DNA of 64,000 bases from Microbacterium sp. Se63.02b (GTDB lineage: Bacteria > Actinomycetota > Actinomycetes > Actinomycetales > Microbacteriaceae). How positions within the stretch are numbered: position 1 is the first letter of the stretch; each line of letters starts with the position of its first letter. The position numbers were made by a program, and so were the translations under genes. Positions 36,104 through 46,360 of this stretch are shown piece by piece. Location: NCBI RefSeq assembly GCF_014171575.1, contig NZ_CP050453.1, positions 2,604,001 through 2,668,000 on the forward strand, in the 5' to 3' direction. A model generated the notes under the pieces. It was not told where the DNA came from and ran no database searches. It saw only the letters and a list, made by a program, of their open reading frames with translations.

Positions 36104-36853
36104 TCAGTGCGTGAGGAGCTTCGAGAGGAAGTCCTTGGCACGGTCGCTCTTCGGGTTCGTGAAGAACTCCTCGGGAGTCGCCTCCTCCACGATCCGACCA
36201 TCGGCCATGAAGACGACGCGGTCGGCCGCCTTGCGTGCGAAGCCCATCTCATGGGTGACCACGATCATGGTCATGCCCTCATGGGCGAGCTCGACCATCA
36301 CGTCGAGGACCTCGTTGATCATCTCGGGGTCGAGCGCGCTGGTCGGCTCGTCGAACAGCATCACCTTCGGCTGCATCGCGAGCGCACGGGCGATCGCGAC
36401 GCGCTGCTGCTGCCCGCCGGACAGCTGTGCCGGCAGCTTCGAGGCCTGCTGGTCCACGCCGACGCGCTTGAGGAGCAGCATCGCCTCGGCCTCGGCATCC
36501 GCCTTCTTGAGGCCGCGGACCTTGATCGGACCGAGGGTCACGTTCTCGAGGATCGTGAGGTGGGCGAAGAGATTGAACGATTGGAAGACCATGCCGACGT
36601 CCGCACGGAGCGTGGCGAGGCCCTTGCCCTCGGCAGGCAGTTCCTTGCCGTCGATGAGGATGGATCCGCTCGTGATGGTCTCGAGCCGGTTGATGGTGCG
36701 GCACAGGGTCGATTTGCCGGAACCGGACGGGCCGATCACGACGACGACCTCGCCGGAGTTGACCGTCAGATCGATGTCGGCGAGCGCCTGGAAGTCGCCG
36801 TAGTGCTTCTGAACGTTCTCGACAACGACGAGGGGTGTACCAGAGGTCATCAT
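36104..36853 (-). CDS. gluA: Amino-acid ABC transporter ATP-binding protein
   Basis: 249 aa ATPase. Walker [10 protein letters not shown] (about residues 40-48), signature LSGGQQQR, Walker [14 protein letters not shown] and switch H in VTHEMGFA. Two adjacent ATG codons occur; the second (36850) is better spaced from GGAG than the first (36853). First gene of the gluABCD operon. Confidence 0.94.
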   Translation of the reverse strand: MMTSGTPLVVVENVQKHYGDFQALADIDLTVNSGEVVVVIGPSGSGKSTLCRTINRLETITSGSILIDGKELPAEGKGLATLRADVGMVFQSFNLFAHLTILENVTLGPIKVRGLKKADAEAEAMLLLKRVGVDQQASKLPAQLSGGQQQRVAIARALAMQPKVMLFDEPTSALDPEMINEVLDVMVELAHEGMTMIVVTHEMGFARKAADRVVFMADGRIVEEATPEEFFTNPKSDRAKDFLSKLLTH

Positions 36854-36961
36854 TTCTCCAAACTAGCCACGTCGTACGCGTGGTTCCAGGCACTCCGGTG
36901 AGATTTACACGTTCGTAATCACCTGATCGCGGTGCCAATGCTGCCTTGCATGGGCACCCCA

Positions 36962-36995
36962 CGGCCCGCCCCCTCGGGCCGCGGGATCATCCCGC
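36962..36995 (-). terminator. Tandem hairpins ending the two-component/TAXI operon
   Basis: Two adjoining dyads: CGGCCCG...CGGGCCG (36962-36981) and GCGGGATCATCCCGC (36981-36995). Located about 110 bp after the TAXI gene's stop and about 110 bp upstream of gluA. No T-tract, so strength is uncertain. Confidence 0.45.
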
Positions 36996-37105
36996 TGCTG
37001 CACTCCCAGCGACAGTGAAGCGGCAGGCCTCCGATCGTGTGCGATCGCCCTCACACTGGCAGAAGGCGGCCCCCGTGTCAGACTTCTTGAGGATTTCTTG
37101 AGCCG

Positions 37106-38068
37106 TCAGCCGCGAAGATCCCGGTAGTAGTCGATCGCCCCCGGATGCAGGGGAACAGGGCCGGTGAAAATCGCCGAGCGGCGGTCCAGCAGTGCCGCGG
37201 TCGGCACCTGACCGGCCATCCGCAGCCGGGCGTCGAACAGGCCTGTCAGGATGTCGCGGACCACGCCGTCGGGGGTGGAGGACGCAGTGACGAGATAGTT
37301 CGGAACCGCCATCGTGGTCGCAGCGTCCGTCAGGCCGTAGGTGCCGGCCGGCACATCGGCGGGGCGATACGCATCGGAGTATCGCTCGTTGACACGGTCG
37401 ACCCATTCCTGTTCGATCGGCAGCAGGCGCACCGCCGTCACCTGGGCGAGTTCCGAGACGCCGGGGGTGGGGAGCCCGCCGACCCAGAAGAATCCGTCGA
37501 TCTCCCCCTGTTCCATCGCGCGGATCGACTCTCCGAGGTCGAACCTCGGGTTGCGGACCGACGCGAGGTCGACACCGGCCGCATCGAGGACGCGCGCAGC
37601 GATCACGTTCACCCCGGAGTTCTCGGCGCCGAGCGAGATCGTGCGCCCGGCGAGATGACCGATGTCCGCGATCTCCGAGTCGCCGCGCACCACGACCTGC
37701 ACGTACTCGTCGTACAGACGAGCCACGGCCTGCACCTCCAGCGGATGCTCGAACGCCCCGGCCCCTGCCACGGCATCTGCGGCGGCGTCTCCCTGTGCGA
37801 AACCGACCAGCGCTTCTCCCGAACTCACGCGCAGCAGGTTGTCCACCGAACCGGCCGTCTCGAGGGCGGTCATCCGGACATCCAGCTCGCCGGAGAGCAC
37901 GGCCGCGAGATGGCTTCCGTAGTCGTAGTAGACGCCCGTCGATCCGCCGCTGGCGATCGCGTACTCCGCGTCGGTCCATTCGCTCGCCCGCTGGGTGCAC
38001 GCCGCCAAGGCCCCCAGCAGCGCGAGAGCCATGGCCCCGGCGATCACCCGCCGCACCCCGACGTTCAC
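37106..38068 (-). CDS. TAXI family TRAP-type solute-binding lipoprotein
   Basis: 320 aa. Lipoprotein signal ending LGALAACTQ, then EYAIASGGSTGVYYDYGSHLAAVL, the TAXI-family opening, with AGSVDNLLRVSSGEALVGFAQGDAA and the ENSGVNVIAARVL region. TAXI proteins normally feed a fused DctQM-type TRAP permease (often glutamate or other carboxylates). No permease is encoded beside this gene. It is instead coupled by GTGA to a histidine kinase, so it may act as a sensory ligand-binding partner. Confidence 0.88.
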   Translation of the reverse strand: MNVGVRRVIAGAMALALLGALAACTQRASEWTDAEYAIASGGSTGVYYDYGSHLAAVLSGELDVRMTALETAGSVDNLLRVSSGEALVGFAQGDAAADAVAGAGAFEHPLEVQAVARLYDEYVQVVVRGDSEIADIGHLAGRTISLGAENSGVNVIAARVLDAAGVDLASVRNPRFDLGESIRAMEQGEIDGFFWVGGLPTPGVSELAQVTAVRLLPIEQEWVDRVNERYSDAYRPADVPAGTYGLTDAATTMAVPNYLVTASSTPDGVVRDILTGLFDARLRMAGQVPTAALLDRRSAIFTGPVPLHPGAIDYYRDLRG

Positions 38069-39441
38069 GGGGTGGTCCTGTCGTGCAGTTGCAGGGCGAC
38101 GACGAGTCCACCGTCCGCAGCCGCCGCGACCGTCAGTTCGCCACCGACCGTCTCCAGCAGATCGCTCGCTATGGCGAGCCCGAGCCCCGTGCCGGGCGTG
38201 TCCTCGCTCTCGGCACTTCGCCAGAACCGGCCGGTCGCCGCCGCCGCCTGCTCTTCGCTGAGCCCAGGGCCGTGATCGCGGACCGTGATGCGGCAGACCC
38301 CGCCCTCCCGCTGCGCGCCGATCTCGATCGGCGCGCCATCCGGGGAGAACTTCACGGCGTTGTCGATCACCGCGTCGAGGGCGCTCTCGACGATCGTCCT
38401 GTCGGTCACGCTCATCACAGAGGCCTCCCCCGACCCCACCAGGGTGATGCCACGGTTCCCGGCGACATCGCGCCAGGCATCGCGGCGACGAGCCGCCAGG
38501 GTCGACAGATCGACCGCGGACATCGGCGAATCACCCCTGCTTCCTCTGGCGAGTCCGAGGAGCGTCTCGAGGATGCGCGTCATCCGTCGGCCTTCCTCCC
38601 TCGTCTCCTCCACATCCTCACGCCATTCCGTGCCCAGTCCCGTGGCCAGATGCTCGACCCGCAGGAGCAGGGCGTTGAGCGGATTGCGCAGTTCGTGTGA
38701 CGCGTTCAGCGCGAACTCCTGCTGCCGCGTCATCACCCTCTCGATCTCGTCGGCCATGCCGTTGAAGACACGCGCCATCCGTCGCAGCTCTGGCGGACCG
38801 GCATCCTCCGCGACCCGCGCGTCCATCTCGCCGCGCTCGATCGCCACCATCGCCTCGTCGAGTCGTCCGACCGGCGACAGCACCCAGCGGGCGAGGCGGA
38901 ACACCAGCAGCACCCCGAGCGCGATCAGGACGAGCGCGATCGCGGAGATCACCAGGATCTGCTGCAGGATGGCGGCACGGGGAGCATCGACATCGCCCGC
39001 GACCATCACCGCACCGATCACGTCGCCATCGTCGAACACCGGTTCGGCGAGAGCGGCGTCGGCGACCGACCAGGGGTACACCGCTGCAGGCTGCTCCGCT
39101 CGACGCCCGGAGAGAGCGAGCCTGACCCGCTCCGCGTCCTCGTCCGTGAGCGCCGCCGCGTCCTGATCGCCGGAGGCCCAGACGCCACCGCCCAGGTCGA
39201 ACACGGTGACGTCGATGCCGTACACCTCTCGGAACCGCCTCACCTCGGCGTCTATCACCGTCGCGCTCCCCGACCGCAGCGCCTGGCGGGCGCTCGTGAC
39301 GAAGTACCCGAGGTCACCGAGCTGCTGCGTGTAGAACGACTGCTGCACGCTCCCGGCCGCACTCCAGCCTGCCGCGCCGCCGAGGGCGACGAGGATCGCC
39401 ACGAGGGGGACGAGGAACACGATGACCAGACGGCGACGCAT
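38065..39441 (-). CDS. Sensor histidine kinase
   Basis: 458 aa. Two membrane helices (about residues 5-28 and 155-180) bracket an extracytoplasmic sensor domain of about 125 residues, followed by a HAMP linker. The H-box is NASHELRNPLNALL, the N-box VIDNAVKFSPDG, and G-boxes DHGPGLS and GTGLGLAIA. Three-base gap after the response regulator gene; stop overlaps the TAXI start. The E-L-R-N-P version of the H-box is a normal variant. Confidence 0.93.
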   Translation of the reverse strand: MRRRLVIVFLVPLVAILVALGGAAGWSAAGSVQQSFYTQQLGDLGYFVTSARQALRSGSATVIDAEVRRFREVYGIDVTVFDLGGGVWASGDQDAAALTDEDAERVRLALSGRRAEQPAAVYPWSVADAALAEPVFDDGDVIGAVMVAGDVDAPRAAILQQILVISAIALVLIALGVLLVFRLARWVLSPVGRLDEAMVAIERGEMDARVAEDAGPPELRRMARVFNGMADEIERVMTRQQEFALNASHELRNPLNALLLRVEHLATGLGTEWREDVEETREEGRRMTRILETLLGLARGSRGDSPMSAVDLSTLAARRRDAWRDVAGNRGITLVGSGEASVMSVTDRTIVESALDAVIDNAVKFSPDGAPIEIGAQREGGVCRITVRDHGPGLSEEQAAAATGRFWRSAESEDTPGTGLGLAIASDLLETVGGELTVAAAADGGLVVALQLHDRTTP

Positions 39442-39444
39442 GGC

Positions 39445-40116
39445 TCAGGATCCTGCGAGCCGGTAGCCGACGCCGCGGACCGTCTCGATTACGCCGCGGG
39501 CGCCGGTCTTCTTGCGGATCGCCCCGACGTGCACCTCGAGGGAGTGCCCGAATCCGCGCCAATCCGTGTTCCATACCTCGCGGATCAGGCGCTCCTTCGG
39601 AACCGCCACACCGGGATACCGTGCAAGGACGGCGACGATGTCGAATTCCTTGCGGGTGAGGTCGACCGGTACGCCGTCCGACAGCACCTGACGCGACACG
39701 AGGTCGATCTCGAGCGCGCCGTCGAGAAGCCGCACCCGCGCGTCGGACTCGGGACGCATCGGCCGCGAGCGTCGCGTCACCGCCTCGATCCTGGCGAGCA
39801 GCTCGTGCACGTCGTAGGGCTTCACCACGAAGTCGTCGGCACCGGCGCGCAGCCCCTTGATGCGCTCGGCGACCTGGTTGCGTGCCGTGACGATCACGAT
39901 CGGAACCTCGGAACGTCCGCGGATCCGACGGCAGAGGTCGACGCCGTCGATGTCGGGCAGCCCGAGGTCGAGGAGGACGACCTCGGTGTCCGCGCCGAGG
40001 AGCTCCAACGCGGCTGCCCCGTCGGCGGCCCGCACCGTGGCATAGCCGGATCGCGCGAGGAAGGCCTCCAGCGCACCGGCGACCCGGTCGTCGTCCTCGA
40101 CGATCAGAATCCTCAT
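39445..40116 (-). CDS. OmpR-family response regulator
   Basis: 223 aa. Receiver domain with acidic pair EDDD, phospho-acceptor D in VVLLDLGLPDIDG (about residue 52), T in IVTARN and K in VVKPYD. The C-terminal winged helix ends HVGAIRKKTGARGVIETVRGVGYRLAGS. First gene of the regulator-kinase-TAXI operon. Intact. Confidence 0.94.
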   Translation of the reverse strand: MRILIVEDDDRVAGALEAFLARSGYATVRAADGAAALELLGADTEVVLLDLGLPDIDGVDLCRRIRGRSEVPIVIVTARNQVAERIKGLRAGADDFVVKPYDVHELLARIEAVTRRSRPMRPESDARVRLLDGALEIDLVSRQVLSDGVPVDLTRKEFDIVAVLARYPGVAVPKERLIREVWNTDWRGFGHSLEVHVGAIRKKTGARGVIETVRGVGYRLAGS

Positions 40117-40152
40117 CGACCCCGCTTCCCGCTTCCTTCGTCGGTCGGAACG

Positions 40153-40964
40153 TCAGTCGAGCGACAGCGCCCGCTGCGCGAACGCGCTCTCGTACAGGCA
40201 CACGCTCGCTGCCGTCGCCAGGTTGAGGGACTCGGCCTTGCCGAAGATGGGCAGACGCAGCACCTGGTCGGCGAGTGCGAGAGCGTCGTCCTCGAGCCCT
40301 CGTGCCTCGTTGCCGAAGAGCCAACCCGTGGGTTCCGCCAGCACGCCGTCGGCCCGCGCCTTCAACAGGTCGTCGCCCTTGACGTCGGCCGCGAGGATGC
40401 GCAGCCCCGCCGCGTGCGCACGATCGACGACGTCGGACAGGTCTCCCCGATCGAGACCGGGAGGTGGAACAGCGAACCTGTCGTGGCCCGCACCACCTTC
40501 GGGTTGTAGGGGTCGACGGTACGACCGGTCAGCACCACGGCGTCGGCGCCTGCGGCATCCGCGGCACGGATGATCGTGCCGAGGTTCCCTGGGTCCCGCA
40601 CCTCCTCGCAGATCGCCACCAATCGCGGCGACGCATCGAAGATGTCACGCACCGACGTCGGCGTCTGCTGCACCACCGCCACGAGCCCCTGCGGAGTGAC
40701 CGTGTCGGCCATCGCATTGAGCACGTACTCGGTCACGAACTCGACGTCGACGTCCGCCTCGGCCGCGCGCGCACGGATGTCGGGATGCTTCTCCCAGCCG
40801 TTCGGCGTCGCGAACAGCTCGACGATCGCCTCCGGACGATAGACGAGCGCCTCGCGGACCGACTGCGGGCCTTCCAGAAGGAACAGTCCGGTCTCGGTTC
40901 GCGCACTGCGCTTGGTCAGCTTCGCGACGGCACGGACTCGGGGTGAGCGGGGGTTCTCCAGCAC
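40153..40964 (-). CDS. TrmH family RNA 2'-O-methyltransferase (frameshift at 40445-40448)
   Basis: About 271 aa SPOUT-class enzyme. The RNA-binding N-domain begins [15 protein letters not shown]; motif 1 is [24 protein letters not shown]. After HLPVSIGE the frame changes in a CCCC run and continues [34 protein letters not shown] and [20 protein letters not shown], the knot motifs. The first GTG (40970) overlaps TAGACT spacing poorly; the second GTG (40964) lies exactly six bases after it and is chosen. Target nucleotide unknown. Confidence 0.9.
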
Positions 40965-41021
40965 GATCACAGTCTAGGGAACCGACGACGGGTTCCCGCA
41001 CCATCGAGATAGCATGCCCCC

Positions 41022-41474
41022 ATGAGAGCGGATGCCGTGACGCCGATCGCTCGACGGCGGATCGTCCTCCTCGTCCTCGCCGCCGTCACCGTCGCGGCCG
41101 GACTGATCGTGCATCGCACCGTGACCGGCGTCCCGGGCGATATTGCGGGAGATGCGCTCTACGCGGTGCTGATCTCGTTGCTCGTCGCGCTCGTCGCGCC
41201 ACGGGCTCATCCCGCTGCGGTGGCGGTCATCGCGTTCGCCGTGTGCGCCGCCGTCGAGCTGTTGCAGCTCACGGGTCTCCCCCGCGAGCTGGCGTCGGTC
41301 TTCCTCCCGACCACGCTCGTCCTCGGCTCCGGCTTCGATGCGCGCGACATCGTCGTGTACGCCGTGGCCGTCGCGGCGACGGCTCTCACCGACGGCGCCG
41401 TCAGCCGGGCGATGGCCGGCGCGGAGCCGAGAGACGCCACAGGGCGCCCTCCCGAAGGAGAGCGCCCTGTGTGA
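41022..41474 (+). CDS. DUF2809 family membrane protein
   Basis: 150 aa, four hydrophobic segments, with the family pattern [18 protein letters not shown] and [19 protein letters not shown]. Start ATG 41022 lies six bases after TAGCAT and has no Shine-Dalgarno sequence. The last codons lie inside a bidirectional terminator hairpin. Function unknown. Confidence 0.85.
   Translation: MRADAVTPIARRRIVLLVLAAVTVAAGLIVHRTVTGVPGDIAGDALYAVLISLLVALVAPRAHPAAVAVIAFAVCAAVELLQLTGLPRELASVFLPTTLVLGSGFDARDIVVYAVAVAATALTDGAVSRAMAGAEPRDATGRPPEGERPV
41438..41471. terminator. Bidirectional terminator between DUF2809 and rplT
   Basis: Arms CACAGGGCGC (41438-41447) and GCGCCCTGTG (41462-41471), with an inner CTCC-cgaa-GGAG extension. 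It overlaps the last DUF2809 codons and lies 11 bp from the convergent rplT stop. Confidence 0.8.
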
Positions 41475-41482
41475 AGAGGTGC

Positions 41483-41869
41483 TTACGCAGCCGACTTCGG
41501 TGCGTTGACGTCGGAGGGCAGAGCCTTCTTCGCCGTCTCGACCAGGGTCGTGAACGTGGCAGCGTCGTTGACCGCGAGGTCGGCGAGCATACGACGGTCG
41601 ACCGTGACACCCGCGAGGCCGAGGCCCTGGATGAAGCGGTTGTAGGTCATGCCGTTCTGGCGGGCAGCGGCGTTGATGCGCTGGATCCAGAGACGACGGA
41701 AGTCGCCCTTGCGCTTGCGACGGTCCCGGTACGAGTAGACCAGGGAGTGGATGACCTGCTCCTTGGCCTTCCGGTAGAGGCGCGAACGCTGTCCGCGGTA
41801 TCCGGAGGCGCGCTCGAGGATGACGCGACGCTTCTTGTGGGCGTTTACCGCCCGCTTGACTCTTGCCAT
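41483..41869 (-). CDS. rplT: 50S ribosomal protein L20
   Basis: 128 aa. Starts [33 protein letters not shown], the standard L20 opening, with the conserved [20 protein letters not shown] core. Binds 23S rRNA early in 50S assembly. Third gene of infC-rpmI-rplT. Confidence 0.98.
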   Translation of the reverse strand: MARVKRAVNAHKKRRVILERASGYRGQRSRLYRKAKEQVIHSLVYSYRDRRKRKGDFRRLWIQRINAAARQNGMTYNRFIQGLGLAGVTVDRRMLADLAVNDAATFTTLVETAKKALPSDVNAPKSAA

Positions 41870-41901
41870 TTTCCTGTGTTCCTATTCGTGCGTCGGACGC
41901 G

Positions 41902-42096
41902 TCAGCGACCGAGAAGCTTCTTCGCGACCTTGGTGTCGGCCTTCGAGAGCACCTGGTCCTGGTTGAGGCGACGGGTGCGACGGCTCGACTTGTGCTCGAG
42001 GTTGTGGCGCATCCCGGCCTGCTGCTTCTTCAGCTTTCCGCTGCCGGTGATCTTGAAGCGCTTCTTAGCACCCGAGTGGGTCTTCTGCTTCGGCAT
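41902..42096 (-). CDS. rpmI: 50S ribosomal protein L35
   Basis: 64 aa basic protein, [21 protein letters not shown], ending [11 protein letters not shown]. Normal length and sequence. GGAAGAGAAG upstream. Confidence 0.98.
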   Translation of the reverse strand: MPKQKTHSGAKKRFKITGSGKLKKQQAGMRHNLEHKSSRRTRRLNQDQVLSKADTKVAKKLLGR

Positions 42097-42168
42097 CTTC
42101 TCTTCCTTCGTATGGCGCCTTCTCAGGCGACGGTGTCAACCCGCGGTGCGGGAGTTCTGGGGGCGGGG

Positions 42169-42789
<621 letters not shown>

Positions 42790-43045
42790 GCGGAGCTCCT
42801 TAGACGATGTGATCTCGGCCACCGCGATGCTGTCTGCATCACGGGCGAAATCGGAATCGTCCCCCACCCACCGGCATTCAGACGCCGGCTCCACACCCTG
42901 TCTGCCGGTTTCGTCGCAGGGACGGAACCGGTGGAGTGCAAGACCCGGTAGCCTTGAACGGCAAGCGCGGGTGGGAAATGAATCCTCTTTCGATTCGGAG
43001 CGTGACGCCCCGAAGCCCGCCAAAGTCTAACAGAAAGCAAGGCAC
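42790..43045 (-). other. infC leader region
   Basis: About 255 bp between infC and the divergent DUF1844 gene. On the minus strand a TAGACT (43024-43029) could be the -10, giving a leader of about 230 nt. A CCGGC/GCCGG stem near 42880-42897 and a G-rich stretch lie inside it. The length suggests leader-based control, but I do not recognise a named element. The frame upstream of infC stays open, but has no usable start. Confidence 0.45.
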
Positions 43046-43444
43046 GTGACGAACCAGGCACCGGACGAGGCTGCACGCGAGCGCGAAGAGCGCTGGGCAC
43101 GTCAGGAGGAGGCCGCATCGTCGGCCACCCGAGACATCGCCGATGTCCCCGCGGTCGAGGTGATCACCACTGCCGCCGTGCACCTCATGAGCGCGGCCGC
43201 CGTCAAGCTCGGCCTCGCCGACGATCCGGATGCCGCGGCACAGCTCGACCTCGATGAGGCCCGCAAGCTCATCAACGCGCTGGCCGGCCTCATCACCGCC
43301 GGCGCACCGGAGATCAGCGACATGCATGCACGGTCGCTGCGAGACGGGCTCCGGTCGCTGCAGCTCGCGTTCCGCGAAGCATCCGCGATCCCCGACCCGA
43401 TCGGCAAGGGCCCGGGCGAGAAGTGGACCGGCCCGGTCACATGA
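43046..43444 (+). CDS. DUF1844 domain-containing protein
   Basis: 132 aa from GTG 43046 (VTNQAPDEAAREREERW) with AAGG upstream. Core: DIADVPAVEVITTAAVHLMSAAAVKLGL and DLDEARKLINALAGLI, which match the family's helical signature. Cytosolic, no catalytic motif. Divergent from infC, as is common in actinobacteria. Function unknown. Confidence 0.9.
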   Translation: MTNQAPDEAAREREERWARQEEAASSATRDIADVPAVEVITTAAVHLMSAAAVKLGLADDPDAAAQLDLDEARKLINALAGLITAGAPEISDMHARSLRDGLRSLQLAFREASAIPDPIGKGPGEKWTGPVT

Positions 43445-43483
43445 GACGGCGCGCGGGCGCCGGAGGTTGGCGAGAAGCTGCGG

Positions 43484-44280
43484 TCAGGCGCTGCGGCGGA
43501 GCTTGACGGTGAGGGAGTCCGCGAGCACGGCGATCCGGTCGTCGGATGCCCAGCGCTGAGCCAGACGAGACATCACCGCGTCGAGCACTTCGCGTTCGAG
43601 GCCGTCCACGAGCTCCAGGATCACGATCAGCTCGGGGCCGCGCAGGCGGGCATCGGGGTCACCGGATGCCACAGCGACGTCGATCACCGCCAACTCGTGC
43701 GCCACGCTCTCCTGGAGCGCGGTGTACACCTCGGTGGAGAGGAAGCTCGGCTCCCAGGGGTGCTCCTGGGCGATCGCCCACACCGCGGGCCGCCGGATCA
43801 CGAACTCCGTGTCGGAGGTCGGGTCGAGCACGATCAGATCGGTGTCTTCGGCCGACGCGGCCAGCGCGGCACGCAGCGCCTCGACCGGGATGGGCCGCGC
43901 GGCGGGGTCCCACTTCTGCATCGCGTCGACCGAGGAGAACACCGGCTGCACGCGGCGCCCATCCGGAGCGGCCACCGTCACGATCGACAGCTCCTGCGTC
44001 TTGTCGACGGCGAGCCCGTTCGGCGCGACGCCCTCTTCGCCCTTCTCGGCGATCAGCGGGATCAGCACGCGAGCGGAACGGAAGGCGTCGACGACCTCGA
44101 CCTGACTGCCCTCCCCGCGCGGAAACGCAGGAGCGCGGAGAGCAGCGCGGGATCGGCGGAGCCGTCATCCGCCGCGTGCGGGTTCGACTCGAAGCTGCGT
44201 CCCTCCCACGGGACTCCGGCCGAGTCGCCGTGGTTGTGCGACTCCGGCCCGCAGGCGTGCCCGTCAGTCTCCGGCGACAT
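43484..44280 (-). CDS. SseB family protein (frameshift at 44113-44116)
   Basis: About 265 aa. Starts [36 protein letters not shown] inside the end of priA (17-bp overlap). After [11 protein letters not shown] the frame changes at a GGGG run and continues [25 protein letters not shown], then [40 protein letters not shown], the SseB N-domain core. The C-terminal half resembles the SseB C-domain. Role unknown; this position after priA is common in the order. Confidence 0.85.
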
Positions 44281-45009
44281 CCAGTGCCTCAGCCAGGGTG
44301 AACGCGCCGGCATAGAGAGCCTTGCCGACGATCGCACCTTCCACACCGAGGGGTACGAGATCGCGGAGGGCCGCGATGTCGTCGAGGTTCGAGATGCCGC
44401 CGGACGCGACGACCGGCTTCGGCGTGCGCGAGGTGACCTCCTCAGCAGCTCGAGGTTGGGGCCGCGGAGCGTGCCGTCCTTGGTGACGTCGGTGACCACG
44501 TAGCGGCTGCAGCCGGCATCCTCCAGGCGCTCGAGCACCTCCCAGAGGTCGCCGCCCTCCTTGGTCCAGCCGCGGGCGGCGAGCGTCGTGCCCCGCACAT
44601 CCAGGCCGACCGCGATCGCCTCGCCGAAACGGCCGATGACATCGGCCGCCCACTCGGGGTTCTCCAGCGCTGCCGTGCCCAGGTTGATCCGGGTGGCGCC
44701 GCTCTCGAGTGCCGCCTCCAGCGTCGCGTCGTCGCGGATGCCGCCGGAGAGCTCGATGTTCACGCCCTTGAACTGCTTGATCACCTTGCGCAGGATCGGT
44801 GCATTGCTGCCACGCCCGAATGCCGCGTCGAGGTCGACGAGATGGATCCACTTCGCGCCCTGCGCTGCCCACTCCCCTGCGGCGTCGAGCGGGTCGCCGT
44901 AGCTCGTCTCGGACCCGGCCTCACCCTGGGTGAGGCGGACGGCCTTTCCCCCGGCGACATCGACCGCGGGAAGGAGCGTGAGCGAGGGGGACTGCGCGAA
45001 GTCGTTCAT
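44264..45009 (-). CDS. priA: Phosphoribosyl isomerase PriA (HisA/TrpF type; frameshift near 44441)
   Basis: About 248 aa (beta/alpha)8 barrel. [15 protein letters not shown] with the first catalytic Asp, [16 protein letters not shown], and [18 protein letters not shown] with the second Asp; after one missing base near 44441 it continues [23 protein letters not shown]. In actinobacteria lacking trpF, one PriA serves both histidine and tryptophan synthesis; whether trpF is absent here cannot be seen. It sits 103 bp after hisH in the his cluster. Confidence 0.9.
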
Positions 45010-45112
45010 GGGGTCCTTGCATCGGGAAGGTCAGCGGCCCGGACCGGGCACGAGAACCGAGGGTAGTCCGCCGACGGGCGGCTGACAAAACGGATGACGT
45101 CGACGGTCGGGG

Positions 45113-45748
45113 TCAGAGACTCCCGACCCAGTTGCGCAGCAGTTGGATGCCCGCTTCACCCGACTTCTCCGGGTGGAACTGCGTCGCCGACAACGGCCCG
45201 TTCTCGACGGCAGCGAGGAACGGATCGCCATACGTCGTCCAGGTGAGGACAGGCTCGGGGAACGGAGGGATGACATCGAGCTCCCACGACTGCGCCGCGT
45301 AGGAGTGCACGAAGTAGAAGCGCTCCTCCTCGAGTCCACGGAACAGGACGCTGTCGGCTCCGGGCTCGACCGTGTTCCAGCCCATGTGGGGAAGCACCGG
45401 CGCATTGAGCTCGGTGACGGCTCCCGGCCACTCGCCCAAGCCCTCGGTGTCGTGCCCTCGCTCGACGCCGTGCGCGAAGAGCACCTGCATGCCGACGCAG
45501 ATGCCCATCACCGGGCGGCCTCCGGCCAATCGCCGATCGATGATCTCGTCGCCGCCGTGCGCGTGCAGCGCATCGCGGACGGCTTGGAACGCACCGACGC
45601 CCGGAACCAGGAGCCCATCGGCCTCGAGCGCCGCCGTGCGGTCGCGCGTCAGCACCGCATCCGCTCCGGCCGCGGCCAGCGCCTTGACCGCCGAGTGGAC
45701 ATTGCCCGACTCGTAGTCGAAGACCGCGACCCGGGGCGTCCTGCTCAC
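45113..45748 (-). CDS. hisH: Imidazole glycerol phosphate synthase subunit HisH
   Basis: 211 aa class I glutamine amidotransferase that feeds ammonia to HisF. Catalytic C in [10 protein letters not shown], and H/E in [13 protein letters not shown]. Starts at GTG 45748, which overlaps the restored hisB stop as GTGA. Intact. Confidence 0.96.
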   Translation of the reverse strand: MSRTPRVAVFDYESGNVHSAVKALAAAGADAVLTRDRTAALEADGLLVPGVGAFQAVRDALHAHGGDEIIDRRLAGGRPVMGICVGMQVLFAHGVERGHDTEGLGEWPGAVTELNAPVLPHMGWNTVEPGADSVLFRGLEEERFYFVHSYAAQSWELDVIPPFPEPVLTWTTYGDPFLAAVENGPLSATQFHPEKSGEAGIQLLRNWVGSL

Positions 45749-46360
45749 AGTGCCCCTTGGTGGAGGGGATGCCCTCGACCAGCGGATCCAGCGCCTTGGC
45801 CTGGCGGAACGCCCGGGCGAAGGCCTTGTACTCCGCCTCGGCGATGTGATGCGGGTCGCGTCCGCCCAGCACGCGCACGTGCACCGTCAACGCCGCGTTG
45901 AACGTGATGGCCTCGAACGAGTGACGCACCAGCGATCCCGTGAAGTGGCCCCCGATGAGGTGGTGCTCGAATCCCGCGGGCTCGCCGCTGTGCACGAGGT
46001 ACGGCCGACCGGAGATGTCGACGACCGCCTGCGCGAGGGCCTCGTCGAGCGGCACGAGCGCGTCACCGTAGCGGGAGATCCCGGACTTGTCGCCGAGAGC
46101 TTCCAGGATCGCCTGGCCGAGCACGATGGAGACGTCTTCCACCGTGTGGTGCGCGTCGATGTCGGTGTCGCCCGAAGCGCGCACGGTGAGGTCGGTGAGC
46201 GAGTGCTTCGCGAAGGCCGTGAGCATGTGGTCGAAGAAGGGCACCGAGGTGTCGATGCGGCTCGCACCCGTGCCGTCGAGGTTCAGTTCGAGCTCGACGG
46301 TGGACTCCGACGTGCTGCGGACACGGCTCGCGGTGCGCGGCGTCGTTACGGGGTGCTCAT
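45745..46360 (-). CDS. hisB: Imidazoleglycerol-phosphate dehydratase (two frame changes)
   Basis: About 205 aa, the single-function HisB type. Manganese motifs DAHHTVEDV and [12 protein letters not shown]...[17 protein letters not shown] are intact. ATG 46360 overlaps the hisC stop; the frame is lost at a GGGG run (46350-46353) after MSTP and resumes [23 protein letters not shown] second missing base at 45753-45756 (CCCC) hides the true end GIPSTKGAL-stop, which overlaps the hisH start. Confidence 0.92.
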
